Positions 33,627-40,986 of a stretch of DNA of 64,000 bases are shown one piece after another. The notes below the pieces were generated by a model, which had not been told where the DNA came from, searched no databases, and worked only from the letters and a program-made list of their open reading frames with translations. Position 1 is the first letter of the stretch. Every line of letters begins with the position of its first letter. The position numbers were made by a program, and so were the translations under genes. The stretch comes from Streptomyces solicavernae (GTDB lineage Bacteria; Actinomycetota; Actinomycetes; Streptomycetales; Streptomycetaceae). The DNA is taken from contig NZ_JASCIR010000032.1 of the NCBI RefSeq assembly GCF_029968095.1, forward strand, positions 1 to 64,000, read 5' to 3'.

Positions 33627-34262
33627 TCAGAGCCCCAACTGCTTCGCGCCGTGGAGGAGTTCGATCGCCTCCTTGTCGCCGTCCTGCTCCACACGCGCGT
33701 GATCCAGCCGGCCGAACGCGAACATCGTCAGCTCACCCGGCTCCCCGGTGACCGTCACCACCGGAGTGCCCCGGTGCGCCACCGCCGTACGGCCGTCAGG
33801 GCGCCGCAGCACCAGGCCCGTCGGCGACTTCCGGCCGAGCACGCGGGCCATCCGCTCCAGGCGCGTCCACAGCGCGTCCGCGAACACCGGGTCGAGCTCG
33901 CGCGGGCTCCAGTCCTCCTGCGCCCGGCGCACGTCCTCGGCGTGCACATAGAACTCCACCGCGTTCGCCGCCTCGTCGAGCTGCTTCAGGGCGAACGGCG
34001 AGAACCGCGGCGGGCCCGTACGGATCAGCTGGATCAGTTCCTCGTACGGCTTCTCCAGGAACTCCGCCTGCACCCGCTCCAGGCGGGGGGCGAGGGCCTT
34101 GACGAGCGTGCCGCCCGCGGCGTCCGGGCGCCGCTCGCGCACCACCACATGGGCGGCCAGGTCCCGAGTGGTCCAGCCCTCGCACAGGGTGGGGGCCTCG
34201 GGGCCCGCCGCCTCCAACAGGTCCGCCAGGAGCAGCCGTTCACGCTTGGCATGGGTCGACAT
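33627..34262 (-). CDS. TIGR03085-family metal-binding (DinB-like) protein
   Basis: A 211-aa protein with the TIGR03085 pattern. The start MSTHAKRERLLLADLLEAAGP, then LCEGWTTRDLAAHVVVRERRPDA with a metal-ligand His, and FYVHAEDVRRAQ with a further His fit the mycothiol-dependent DinB/MDMPI fold. The catalytic role is unknown. ATG 34262 is preceded by TAGCCT (minus strand, plus 34269-34274) at 6 nt and no ribosome site. It is convergent with the P450 and divergent from hisI (130 bp between starts). Confidence 0.9.
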   Translation of the reverse strand: MSTHAKRERLLLADLLEAAGPEAPTLCEGWTTRDLAAHVVVRERRPDAAGGTLVKALAPRLERVQAEFLEKPYEELIQLIRTGPPRFSPFALKQLDEAANAVEFYVHAEDVRRAQEDWSPRELDPVFADALWTRLERMARVLGRKSPTGLVLRRPDGRTAVAHRGTPVVTVTGEPGELTMFAFGRLDHARVEQDGDKEAIELLHGAKQLGL

Positions 34263-34380
34263 GCTGCAAGGCTAAGCCCGCGCCCCGGACCGCGCCCACC
34301 CGTTTCCACAGGACCCGGCATTCGTATGACCGCAGCGCTCACCCTGTGGACAACCGCGCCGCGCCCTCCGCGTCACCCGG

Positions 34381-34386
34381 CACAAT
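34381..34386 (+). promoter_or_regulatory. -10 box CACAAT of a leaderless hisI transcript
   Basis: CACAAT ends 6 nt before ATG 34393. There is no ribosome site; the same CGGCACRATGG context precedes two other leaderless starts in the window. Confidence 0.5.
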
Positions 34387-34392
34387 GGGCCC

Positions 34393-34815
34393 ATGAGCAG
34401 CAACCTCGACCCCGCCATCGCCGCCCGCCTCAAGCGCAGCGCCGACGGTCTCGTGCCCGCCATCGCCCAGCAGTACGACACCGGCGAAGTGCTGATGCTC
34501 GGTTGGATGGACGACGAGGCGCTGCATCGCACGCTCACCACCGGCCGCTGCACGTACTGGTCCCGCAGCCGTGGGGAGTACTGGGTGAAGGGCGACACCT
34601 CAGGGCACTTCCAGCACGTCAAGTCCGTCGCCCTGGACTGCGACGCCGACACGGTGCTCGTCCGGGTCGACCAGGTCGGCGCCGCCTGCCACACCGGCGC
34701 CCGCACCTGCTTCGACGCCGATGTGCTCCCCGTCAGCACGCCGGCGGAGCCGGTCAGCACGCCGGTGGAACAGCCGGGCACGCCGGTGGAACAGCCCGGC
34801 ACCGCGGGTCAGTAG
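34393..34815 (+). CDS. hisI: Phosphoribosyl-AMP cyclohydrolase
   Basis: A 140-aa enzyme opening the purine ring of PR-AMP in histidine synthesis. Motifs: VLMLGWMDDEALHRTL, TYWSRSRGEYWVKGDTSGH, and the metal-site residues in LDCDADTVLVRV and GAACHTGARTCF (Cys and His ligands). It is not fused to HisE. The last 25 residues (STPAEPVSTPVEQPGTPVEQ and on) are repeat-encoded and foreign to the family. It is separate from the main his operon; trpE starts 11 bases after its stop. Confidence 0.95.
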   Translation: MSSNLDPAIAARLKRSADGLVPAIAQQYDTGEVLMLGWMDDEALHRTLTTGRCTYWSRSRGEYWVKGDTSGHFQHVKSVALDCDADTVLVRVDQVGAACHTGARTCFDADVLPVSTPAEPVSTPVEQPGTPVEQPGTAGQ

Positions 34816-34818
34816 GGT
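34813..34818 (+). promoter_or_regulatory. -10 box TAGGGT for trpE, overlapping the hisI stop codon
   Basis: TAGGGT begins with the hisI TAG stop and ends 8 nt before ATG 34827. This would give trpE its own leaderless transcript besides read-through from hisI. Confidence 0.4.
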
Positions 34819-34826
34819 CGGCCGAC

Positions 34827-36398
34827 ATGGATCGCATGGATCTCGACACCTTCCGCAAGCTCGCCGCCGACCGCCGCGTCATCCCCGTCAGCCGCAAACT
34901 CCTGGCCGACGGCGACACTCCGGTCGGCCTGTACCGCAAGCTCGCCGCCGAGCGCCCCGGCACCTTCCTGCTCGAATCCGCGGAGAACGGCAGATCCTGG
35001 TCCCGGTACTCCTTCGTCGGCGTCCGCAGCTCCGCCACCCTGACCGAGCGCGACGGCCAGGCGCACTGGTTGGGCGGCGTCCCCGTCGGCGTACCCACCG
35101 AGGGCGACCCGCTGAAGGCCCTGCGCGCCACCGTCGAGGCCCTGCACACCCCGCGCGACCTGCACGACGACGGCATGCCCCCGTTCACCGGCGGCATGGT
35201 CGGCTACCTCGGGTACGACATCGTGCGCCGCCTGGAGAAGATCGGCTCCGGCGAGCGGGACGACAGCAACCCGACGAGCGTGCCCGAGCTGACCATGCTC
35301 CTCACCAGCGACCTCGCCGTACTGGACCACTGGGACGGCTCGGTCCTGCTGATCGCCAACGCCGTCAACCACAACGACCTGGACACCGGCGTCGACGAGG
35401 CCTACGCGGACGCGGTCGCCCGCCTCGACGCCATGGAGGCAGACCTCGCCCGGCCGGTCGCGCAGCACCCCTCCGCGCTGCCGGACGCCGCGCTGCCCGA
35501 GTTCACCGCGCTGTGGGGCGGCGCCGAGTACCAGGACACGGTCGAGGACATCAAGGAGCGCATCAGGGCAGGCGAGGCCTTCCAGGTCGTGCCCTCGCAG
35601 CGCTTCGAAACCCCCTGTACGGCAAGCGCGTTGGACGTGTACCGCGTGCTGCGCGCCACCAACCCCTCGCCGTACATGTACCTCTTCCGCTTCGACGGCT
35701 TCGACGTGGTCGGCTCCAGTCCCGAAGCCCTCGTCAAGGTCGAGGACGGCCGGGCGATGCTGCACCCCATCGCCGGCACCCGGCCGCGCGGCGCCACCCC
35801 GCAGCAGGACCAGGCGCTCGCCGACGAACTCCTCGCCGACCCCAAGGAGCGCGCCGAGCACCTGATGCTGGTCGACCTGGGCCGCAACGACCTTGGGCGG
35901 GTCTGCACCCCCGGCTCCGTCGAGGTGGTCGACTTCATGTCGATCGAGAAGTACTCGCACGTGATGCACATCGTGTCGACGGTCACCGGCCAGGTCGCCG
36001 ACGGCCGCACCGCGTTCGACGTCCTCACCGCCTGCTTCCCCGCGGGCACCCTCTCCGGCGCCCCCAAGCCGCGCGCGATGCAGATCATCGACGAGGTGGA
36101 GCCCTCCCGCCGCGGCCTCTACGGCGGCTGCGTGGGGTACCTCGACTTCGCGGGCGACTCCGACACCGCCATCGCCATCCGCACCGCCCTGCTCCGTGAC
36201 GGCACGGCGTACGTCCAGGCCGGAGCAGGCGTCGTGGCCGATTCCGACCCGGTCGCCGAGGACACCGAATGCCGCAACAAGGCGGCGGCCGTGCTCCGCG
36301 CGGTGCACAGCGCCAACCGGCTCTCGGCAGCCCGCTCCGACAGTCCCTCCGCGCCCAGCGCCAACCGCCTGAATGACCGTCCGGACCGTGAGGGATAG
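34827..36398 (+). CDS. trpE: Anthranilate synthase component I
   Basis: A 523-aa enzyme making anthranilate from chorismate, the first committed step to tryptophan; the glutaminase subunit (TrpG) is not in the window. The feedback-binding motif LLES (residues 48-51) is intact, so Trp inhibition is expected. Chorismate-site motifs are PSPYMYLFRF, HPIAGTRPRG, LVDLGRNDLGRVC, GTLSGAPKPRAMQIID and YGGCVGYLDF. The start ATG 34827 is one of two close ATGs (also 34836). No Trp-rich leader peptide is seen, so I find no classical attenuator here. Confidence 0.96.
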   Translation: MDRMDLDTFRKLAADRRVIPVSRKLLADGDTPVGLYRKLAAERPGTFLLESAENGRSWSRYSFVGVRSSATLTERDGQAHWLGGVPVGVPTEGDPLKALRATVEALHTPRDLHDDGMPPFTGGMVGYLGYDIVRRLEKIGSGERDDSNPTSVPELTMLLTSDLAVLDHWDGSVLLIANAVNHNDLDTGVDEAYADAVARLDAMEADLARPVAQHPSALPDAALPEFTALWGGAEYQDTVEDIKERIRAGEAFQVVPSQRFETPCTASALDVYRVLRATNPSPYMYLFRFDGFDVVGSSPEALVKVEDGRAMLHPIAGTRPRGATPQQDQALADELLADPKERAEHLMLVDLGRNDLGRVCTPGSVEVVDFMSIEKYSHVMHIVSTVTGQVADGRTAFDVLTACFPAGTLSGAPKPRAMQIIDEVEPSRRGLYGGCVGYLDFAGDSDTAIAIRTALLRDGTAYVQAGAGVVADSDPVAEDTECRNKAAAVLRAVHSANRLSAARSDSPSAPSANRLNDRPDREG

Positions 36399-36406
36399 TG
36401 GAGGGC

Positions 36407-37036
36407 GTGACTTCCGCAGCCGTAACCCAGCCCCGCGCAGAATCCCGGCGGACCAAGGCCCCCGCCGCCCGGCGCAGCCTCGCCGCAGCCCTGCTGCTCG
36501 GTGCGCTCGGAGCCGCGGTCGCCCTGCTCGCCTCCCGGCAGACCTGGGCCGAGGGTGACGCCGCCACGGCGGGCGGTGCCCTGCACCAGATCGCCAAGGG
36601 CAGCGATGTGACGGGCGTGCCCGCCGCGCTCGCCATAGTGGGGCTCGCCGCGCTCGTCGCCGTGTTCGCGGTCCGCCGGACCGGGCGGGTCCTGGTGTCG
36701 GCGCTGCTCGCCCTCAGCGGCGCGGGCACGATCGCCGCGGCCCTGCTCGGCGCGCAGGACCCCGCCGCCCTCGACGAGAAGGCGGCCACGGCCAGCGGAC
36801 AGGCCGGCGCCACCATCGACGCCGTCACGTTCACGCCCTGGCCGTTCGTGGCGGCGGCCGGCGGCCTCCTGCTGCTGCTCGCCGGGGTGCTCGCGCTGCG
36901 CTTCGGCGCGAGCTGGCCCGCGATGTCCGGCAAGTACGAGCGGGGCACCGGCCACGGCAAGGCGACCAGGACCGACCCGGACCGCCCCGAGGACCTGTGG
37001 AAGGCCCTGGACCGGGGCGAGGACCCCACGAACTAG
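36407..37036 (+). CDS. TIGR02234 Trp biosynthesis-associated membrane protein
   Basis: A 209-aa protein with four membrane helices, starting after RRTKAPAARRS. The motifs ASRQTWAEG and the last helix FVAAAGGLLLLLAGVLAL fit TIGR02234, a family found next to actinobacterial trp genes; its role is unknown. GTG 36407 lies 5 nt after TAGTGG, whose TAG is the trpE stop; GTG 36398 is an alternative. The stop codon TAG (37034-37036) lies inside a long inverted repeat, which may have replaced the original gene end. Confidence 0.9.
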   Translation: MTSAAVTQPRAESRRTKAPAARRSLAAALLLGALGAAVALLASRQTWAEGDAATAGGALHQIAKGSDVTGVPAALAIVGLAALVAVFAVRRTGRVLVSALLALSGAGTIAAALLGAQDPAALDEKAATASGQAGATIDAVTFTPWPFVAAAGGLLLLLAGVLALRFGASWPAMSGKYERGTGHGKATRTDPDRPEDLWKALDRGEDPTN

Positions 37037-37090
37037 GGCCCGTCTCCCCGATCTTCGCGGGCCCGCACAGATCGGGGAGACGGGCCCTAG
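37033..37090. repeat. 22-bp perfect inverted repeat (MITE-like), containing the stop of the gene before it
   Basis: CTAGGGCCCGTCTCCCCGAT plus CT at 37033-37054 pairs perfectly with 37069-37090; the 14-base loop is itself palindromic (GCGGGCCCGC, 37057-37066). It may act as a strong terminator. Its arm resembles the terminal repeat of the larger element at 42734-42925 over about 30 bases, so both seem to belong to one repeat family. Confidence 0.85.
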
Positions 37091-37161
37091 TCGGGCCGCA
37101 CCCGCCGGGTGAGGTTGCCCACGGTTCAGGGGCTGGACGGAGGCAGCCCGGCCGCGGTCCA

Positions 37162-37201
37162 TACAATGGGTCTGAGCTTTCGACTTTCAGCACACGAGGA
37201 G
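37162..37201 (+). promoter_or_regulatory. -10 box TACAAT and ribosome site GAGGAG of the HGxxPAAW gene
   Basis: TACAAT at 37162-37167 is the best -10 hexamer in the window. GAGGAG at 37196-37201 lies 6 bases before ATG 37208. This leader of about 35 nt contrasts with the leaderless neighbours. Confidence 0.6.
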
Positions 37202-37207
37202 CAACTC

Positions 37208-37435
37208 ATGGCGGGCAGCAGCCACGGACACACCCCGGCCGCCTGGACCGGCGTCATCATCGCGTTCATCGGCTTCTGCATCAGCGGTGCCTTCATGGTC
37301 ATGAACCAGCCGCTGGGATTCTGGGGCGGCATGGTCGTCGTCGTCCTCGGTGGCGTGGTCGGTATGGCGATGCGCGCCGCGGGCCTGGGCCAGCCGAAGG
37401 CCGCGCACCACGTGGTCGTCCGCGCCGAGGGCTGA
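37208..37435 (+). CDS. HGxxPAAW-family small membrane protein, 75 aa
   Basis: The start GSSHGHTPAAWTGVIIAF carries the name-giving HGxxPAAW motif. Two membrane helices follow (WTGVIIAFIGFCISGAFMVM and FWGGMVVVVLGGVVGMAM). The tail is AAHHVVVRAEG. This is a conserved actinobacterial family without known function, found in this trp region in other Streptomyces (from memory). It has a good promoter and ribosome site and a strong terminator, so it is an independent and probably well-expressed gene. Confidence 0.92.
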   Translation: MAGSSHGHTPAAWTGVIIAFIGFCISGAFMVMNQPLGFWGGMVVVVLGGVVGMAMRAAGLGQPKAAHHVVVRAEG

Positions 37436-37505
37436 GCCACGCCGAGAGCTGAGCCGTAAGCACCCCGTGCCTGCGTGAGCTGAGCCGCACACACCGTGCC
37501 GACGC

Positions 37506-37544
37506 GAAGGGGGCGGAACCGGGAGCACCGGTTCCGCCCCCTTC
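37506..37544 (+). terminator. Hairpin terminator after the HGxxPAAW gene
   Basis: GAAGGGGGCGGAACCGG pairs perfectly with its complement across GAGCA (17-bp stem). It is followed by CGTCTG and no T-run. Confidence 0.8.
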
Positions 37545-37713
37545 CGTCTGCGGACCCGTCCGTCCACAGACAGCCATGCGGCGCCCCTCCACCCTGCCGC
37601 CGCCCCGCCCGCCCGAGCCCAGGCCGAAGGCCCCGAACAGCCAGGCCACACGTCCCGTCCCGGGAGCGGCCGTCCCCGGGCGCCGCACCGGGCGGCAAGG
37701 CAGAATGCGGGGG

Positions 37714-38256
37714 GTGACCGCCGAACGCACCGCCACCCCGCACACCCCCGCACCCGCCCCTGCGCACACGCCCGCACCCGCACCCGCCCACCCCTCCGCG
37801 CCCGCGTCCGTACCCGCGTCCGTACCCCCGCCCGCGCCCACGGCGGACATGCGTCCGGGTGCCGTCGCCAAGCGGCTGCTCGTGCCGGTCGCCGTGCTCG
37901 GCTCGGTCGCCGCGGCCTTCGCGTACGTCGGGTCCGTCGATCCCAACGAGCCCGGTCACTACCCGGCCTGCCCGCTGCTCGCGCTCACCGGGATCCTCTG
38001 CCCCGGCTGCGGCGGGCTGCGCAGCGCGCACGCGTTCATCACCGGCGACTTCCTCACCGCGCTCGGCGCCAACGCGGCCGCCGTCGTGGGCTTCGTGGTC
38101 TTCGCCGTCGGCTGGGTCGCGTGGACCGTCGCGTCGGCCCGCGGGCGCGCCTGGCGGCCGATTCCGAGCAACGCGCAGCTGTGGACGATCGGCGCGGTCC
38201 TCGCGGTTTTCAGCGTCGTACGCAACCTGCCCTTCGGCGCCTGGCTCGCGCCGTGA
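37714..38256 (+). CDS. DUF2752 membrane protein
   Basis: A 180-aa protein. A low-complexity Ala/Pro/Thr N-terminus of about 45 residues (HTPAPAPAHTPAPAPAH) precedes three to four helices. The DUF2752 signature CPLLALTGILCPGCGGLRSAHAF, with three Cys, lies after helix one. The function is unknown. GTG 37714 has CAGAAT (37701-37706) 7 nt upstream; ATG 37705 is in frame too. The stop TGA is part of the first unit of a 9-bp tandem repeat. Confidence 0.88.
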   Translation: MTAERTATPHTPAPAPAHTPAPAPAHPSAPASVPASVPPPAPTADMRPGAVAKRLLVPVAVLGSVAAAFAYVGSVDPNEPGHYPACPLLALTGILCPGCGGLRSAHAFITGDFLTALGANAAAVVGFVVFAVGWVAWTVASARGRAWRPIPSNAQLWTIGAVLAVFSVVRNLPFGAWLAP

Positions 38257-38367
38257 CCGCCGTGACCGCCGTGACCGCCGTGACCGCCGTGACCGTTGCG
38301 AGCGCCGTGAACGCAGCAGTACAGGACGGGGTACGGGACGGGGTACGGGACGGGGCACGGGACGGGG
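38253..38367. repeat. Two tandem arrays in the leader region of trpC
   Basis: Five copies of GTGACCGCC (38253-38297; the first contains the DUF2752 stop and the last ends in TT) are followed, after 23 bases, by about four copies of a 12-bp TACGGGACGGGG unit (38321-38367). They occupy the first third of the 307-bp gap before trpC. The rest of that gap holds a possible -10 TACCAT (38440-38445) and a 10-bp hairpin. Confidence 0.85.
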
Positions 38368-38500
38368 CCCACTCCCCGGTGAACGTCCAGGTAGTGGGAC
38401 CGCCGTCCACCGGATGCGGAGCCTCGGCCGGTGTCCGGATACCATCGCAGTGCCTACCGGAATGCGCCCATGGCGCTGCGACCACGGTGGGACAGTTCCC

Positions 38501-38523
38501 CACCGGATCCGCGGGATCCGGTG
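38501..38523 (+). promoter_or_regulatory. Hairpin in the trpC leader
   Basis: CACCGGATCC-GCG-GGATCCGGTG is a perfect 10-bp stem ending 40 bases before GTG 38564. It has no T-run, so control of translation or RNA stability is as likely as attenuation; no Trp-rich leader peptide accompanies it. Confidence 0.5.
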
Positions 38524-38563
38524 CAGCCAGCTTGCTCAGCCGTCAGGGAAGGGGGCCGCTCGC

Positions 38564-39373
38564 GTGAGTGTGCTCGACGAGATCATCGAAGGCGTGCGTG
38601 AGGACCTCGCCGAGCGGCAGGCGCGCGTCAGCCTCGACGAGCTCAAGGAGCGGGCCGCGAAGGCTCCCCAGGCCAAGGACGGAGTGGCCGCCCTGCGCGG
38701 CGACAGCGTCAAGGTGATCTGCGAGGTCAAGCGCTCCAGCCCGTCCAAGGGCGCGCTCGCCGCGATCGCCGACCCGGCCGGCCTCGCCGCCGACTACGAG
38801 GCGGGCGGCGCCGCCGTCATCTCCGTCCTCACCGAGCAGCGGCGCTTCGGAGGTTCGCTCGCCGACCTGGAGGCCGTCCGCGCCAAGGTCGACATCCCCA
38901 TCCTGCGCAAGGACTTCATCGTCTCGGCGTACCAGCTGTGGGAGGCCCGGGCGTACGGCGCGGACCTCGTGCTGCTGATCGTCGCCGCCCTCGACCAGGA
39001 GGCCCTCGTCTCCCTCATCGAGCGCGCCGAGTCCATCGGGCTCACGCCGCTCGTCGAGGTGCACGACGAGGAGGAGGTCGAGCGGGCGGTGGACGCGGGC
39101 GCGAAGATCATCGGCGTGAACGCGCGCGACCTGAAGACCCTGAAGGTCGAACGCTCGACCTTCACCCGCGTCGCCCCGGAGATCCCGCCGCACATCGTGC
39201 GCATCGCCGAGTCCGGTGTGCGCGGCCCGCACGACCTGATCGCGTACGCCAACGACGGCGCGGACGCGGTCCTCGTGGGCGAGTCCCTCGTAACGGGCAA
39301 GGACCCCAAGGCCGCCGTGGTGGACCTCGTGGCCGCGGGCGCGCACCCCGCGCTGCGGCACGGACGGAGCTGA
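38564..39373 (+). CDS. trpC: Indole-3-glycerol phosphate synthase
   Basis: A 269-aa TIM barrel that closes the indole ring. Motifs: ICEVKRSSPSKGAL with the catalytic Lys and Glu, YEAGGAAVISVLTEQRRFGGSL, ILRKDFIVSAYQLWEARAYGADLVLLI and GVNARDLKTLKV. The start GTG 38564 is preceded by AGGGAAGGGGG. The frame is open further upstream to ATG 38462, but that would add a non-family leader. First gene of the trpC-trpM-trpB-trpA operon. Confidence 0.96.
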   Translation: MSVLDEIIEGVREDLAERQARVSLDELKERAAKAPQAKDGVAALRGDSVKVICEVKRSSPSKGALAAIADPAGLAADYEAGGAAVISVLTEQRRFGGSLADLEAVRAKVDIPILRKDFIVSAYQLWEARAYGADLVLLIVAALDQEALVSLIERAESIGLTPLVEVHDEEEVERAVDAGAKIIGVNARDLKTLKVERSTFTRVAPEIPPHIVRIAESGVRGPHDLIAYANDGADAVLVGESLVTGKDPKAAVVDLVAAGAHPALRHGRS

Positions 39374-39383
39374 GCCCCCTCCC

Positions 39384-39560
39384 ATGCCCATCGCCGCCCG
39401 CCTCGCACCCGGTTGCCGCCCCCGCGGCTGCCAGGCGCCCGCGCGGCGGGTGCACGGGCGCCGGGTGCGGTACGTGATCGGCTCCGAGCCCGGTCAGGTC
39501 AACGGGATGCGATGGCGCGGGGCGACGGGGTTTCTTCCCCAGCCCCGCCCCTTCCCGTAA
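39384..39560 (+). CDS. trpM: TrpM-like small protein between trpC and trpB, 58 aa
   Basis: The frame reads MPIAARLAPGCRPRGCQAP, then RRVHGRRVRYVIGSEPGQVN and GMRWRGATGFLPQPRPFP. The position and the core RVRYVIGSEPGQVNGMRW fit the small ORF called trpX or trpM at this place in S. coelicolor, described as a modulator of tryptophan synthesis. The last 12 residues are encoded by intergenic repeat DNA (GGGGTTTCTTCCCCAGCCCC), so the natural C-terminus has been replaced or extended. The start follows the trpC stop by 10 bases without a clear ribosome site. It is below common gene-length limits. Confidence 0.75.
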   Translation: MPIAARLAPGCRPRGCQAPARRVHGRRVRYVIGSEPGQVNGMRWRGATGFLPQPRPFP

Positions 39561-39655
39561 CCGGGGGCCCCGGACTCCCGGACCCCCTTGATCGCCTGAA
39601 CGGCTCGTCCTCAAGTTCCCCCAGCTACCGCTGGGAGGTGCCCCCAGGACGGGCT
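39541..39655. repeat. Intergenic repeat with nested hairpins between trpM and trpB
   Basis: The sequence CCCCAGCCCCGCCCCTTCCC, followed by a GATCGCCTGAACGGCTCGTC stretch and ending GGACGGGCTGA, is of a type scattered through Streptomyces intergenic regions. An outer imperfect pair (GGCTCGTCCT, 39602-39611, with AGGACGGGCT, 39646-39655) encloses a perfect CCCAGC-TACC-GCTGGG stem (39620-39635). Confidence 0.7.
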
Positions 39656-39687
39656 GATCTTGCGTACCCACTAGGAGCATGTCCAGC

Positions 39688-40986
39688 ATGTCCAGCATGT
39701 CCAGCCAGTTCTTCATTCCCGACCCGGACGGCCAGGTCCCCACGCCCCAGGGCTACTTCGGCGCCTTCGGCGGGAAGTTCATTCCGGAGGCGCTCGTCGC
39801 CGCCGTCGACGAGGTCGCCGTCGAGTACGACAAGGCCAAGAACGACCCCGAGTTCGCGCGTGAGCTCGACGATCTGCTCGTGCACTACACCGGGCGGCCC
39901 AGCTCGCTCACCGAAGTGCCGCGGTTCGCCGAACACGCCGGTGGCGCACGGGTGTTCCTCAAGCGCGAGGACCTGAACCACACCGGCTCGCACAAGATCA
40001 ACAACGTGCTCGGCCAGGCCCTGCTCACCAAGCGCATGGGCAAGACCCGCGTCATCGCCGAGACCGGCGCAGGCCAGCACGGCGTCGCCACGGCCACCGC
40101 CTGCGCCCTCTTCGGCCTCGACTGCACCATCTACATGGGCGAGATCGACACCCAGCGCCAGGCCCTCAACGTGGCCCGGATGCGGATGCTCGGCGCCGAG
40201 GTCATCGCCGTGAAGTCCGGCAGCCGCACCCTCAAGGACGCCATCAACGAGGCGTTCCGCGACTGGGTCGCCAACGTCGACCGCACGCACTACCTCTTCG
40301 GCACGGTCGCGGGCCCGCACCCCTTCCCGGCGATGGTCCGCGACTTCCACCGCGTCATCGGTGTCGAGGCCCGCCGACAGATCCTGGAGCAGGCGGGCCG
40401 CCTGCCCGACGCGGCCGTCGCCTGCGTCGGCGGCGGCTCCAACGCCATCGGCCTGTTCCACGCCTTCATCCCGGACGCGGACGTACGCCTGATCGGCTGC
40501 GAGCCCGCCGGGCACGGCGTCGAGACCGGCGAGCACGCGGCCACCCTGACCGCGGGCGAGCCGGGCATCCTGCACGGCTCGCGGTCGTACGTCCTGCAGG
40601 ACGAGGAGGGCCAGATCACCGAGCCGTACTCGATCTCGGCCGGGCTCGACTACCCGGGCATCGGCCCGGAGCACGCGTACCTCAAGGACAGCGGACGCGG
40701 CGAGTACCGCGCCGTGACCGACGACGCCGCGATGCAGGCGCTGCGGCTTCTCTCCCGTACGGAGGGCATCATTCCGGCGATCGAGAGCGCGCATGCCCTG
40801 GCCGGCGCGATCGAGGTCGGCAAGGAGCTCGGCAAGGACGGCCTGATCGTCGTCAATCTGTCCGGGCGCGGCGACAAGGACATGGACACGGCCGCGCGCT
40901 ACTTCGGCCTGTACGACGAGGGCACCGACGCCGAGGTCGCGGCCGACGCCGCCGACACCGCCGAGATCGAGGGGGACGCCAAGTGA
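39688..40986 (+). CDS. trpB: Tryptophan synthase beta chain
   Basis: A 432-aa PLP enzyme condensing indole and serine. Motifs: GYFGAFGGKFIPEAL, REDLNHTGSHKINNVLGQAL with the PLP Lys, ETGAGQHGVATATACALFG and CVGGGSNAIGLFH. A 9-bp unit ATGTCCAGC is tripled at the start, giving in-frame ATGs at 39679, 39688 and 39697. The ribosome site AGGAG (39673-39677) is only 1 base from the first ATG but 10 from the second, so 39688 is chosen. The C-terminus carries an Asp/Ala-rich tail (DAEVAADAADTAEIEGD). It overlaps trpA by GTGA. Confidence 0.96.
   Translation: MSSMSSQFFIPDPDGQVPTPQGYFGAFGGKFIPEALVAAVDEVAVEYDKAKNDPEFARELDDLLVHYTGRPSSLTEVPRFAEHAGGARVFLKREDLNHTGSHKINNVLGQALLTKRMGKTRVIAETGAGQHGVATATACALFGLDCTIYMGEIDTQRQALNVARMRMLGAEVIAVKSGSRTLKDAINEAFRDWVANVDRTHYLFGTVAGPHPFPAMVRDFHRVIGVEARRQILEQAGRLPDAAVACVGGGSNAIGLFHAFIPDADVRLIGCEPAGHGVETGEHAATLTAGEPGILHGSRSYVLQDEEGQITEPYSISAGLDYPGIGPEHAYLKDSGRGEYRAVTDDAAMQALRLLSRTEGIIPAIESAHALAGAIEVGKELGKDGLIVVNLSGRGDKDMDTAARYFGLYDEGTDAEVAADAADTAEIEGDAK

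Noticed and set aside
34700..34830. Tryptophan attenuator or leader peptide before trpE
   Set aside because: hisI ends only 11 bases upstream and no short ORF with consecutive Trp codons or paired terminator hairpins is present.
37842..38550. Alternative reading of the trpC frame as one long fused protein from 37859
   Set aside because: The frame is open by chance through DUF2752 and the tandem arrays; the translated part is Arg/Ser/Pro-rich without fold.
38462..38563. Longer trpC starting at ATG 38462
   Set aside because: It would add about 34 residues absent from the family, run through the GGATCC hairpin, and ignore the purine-rich site before GTG 38564.
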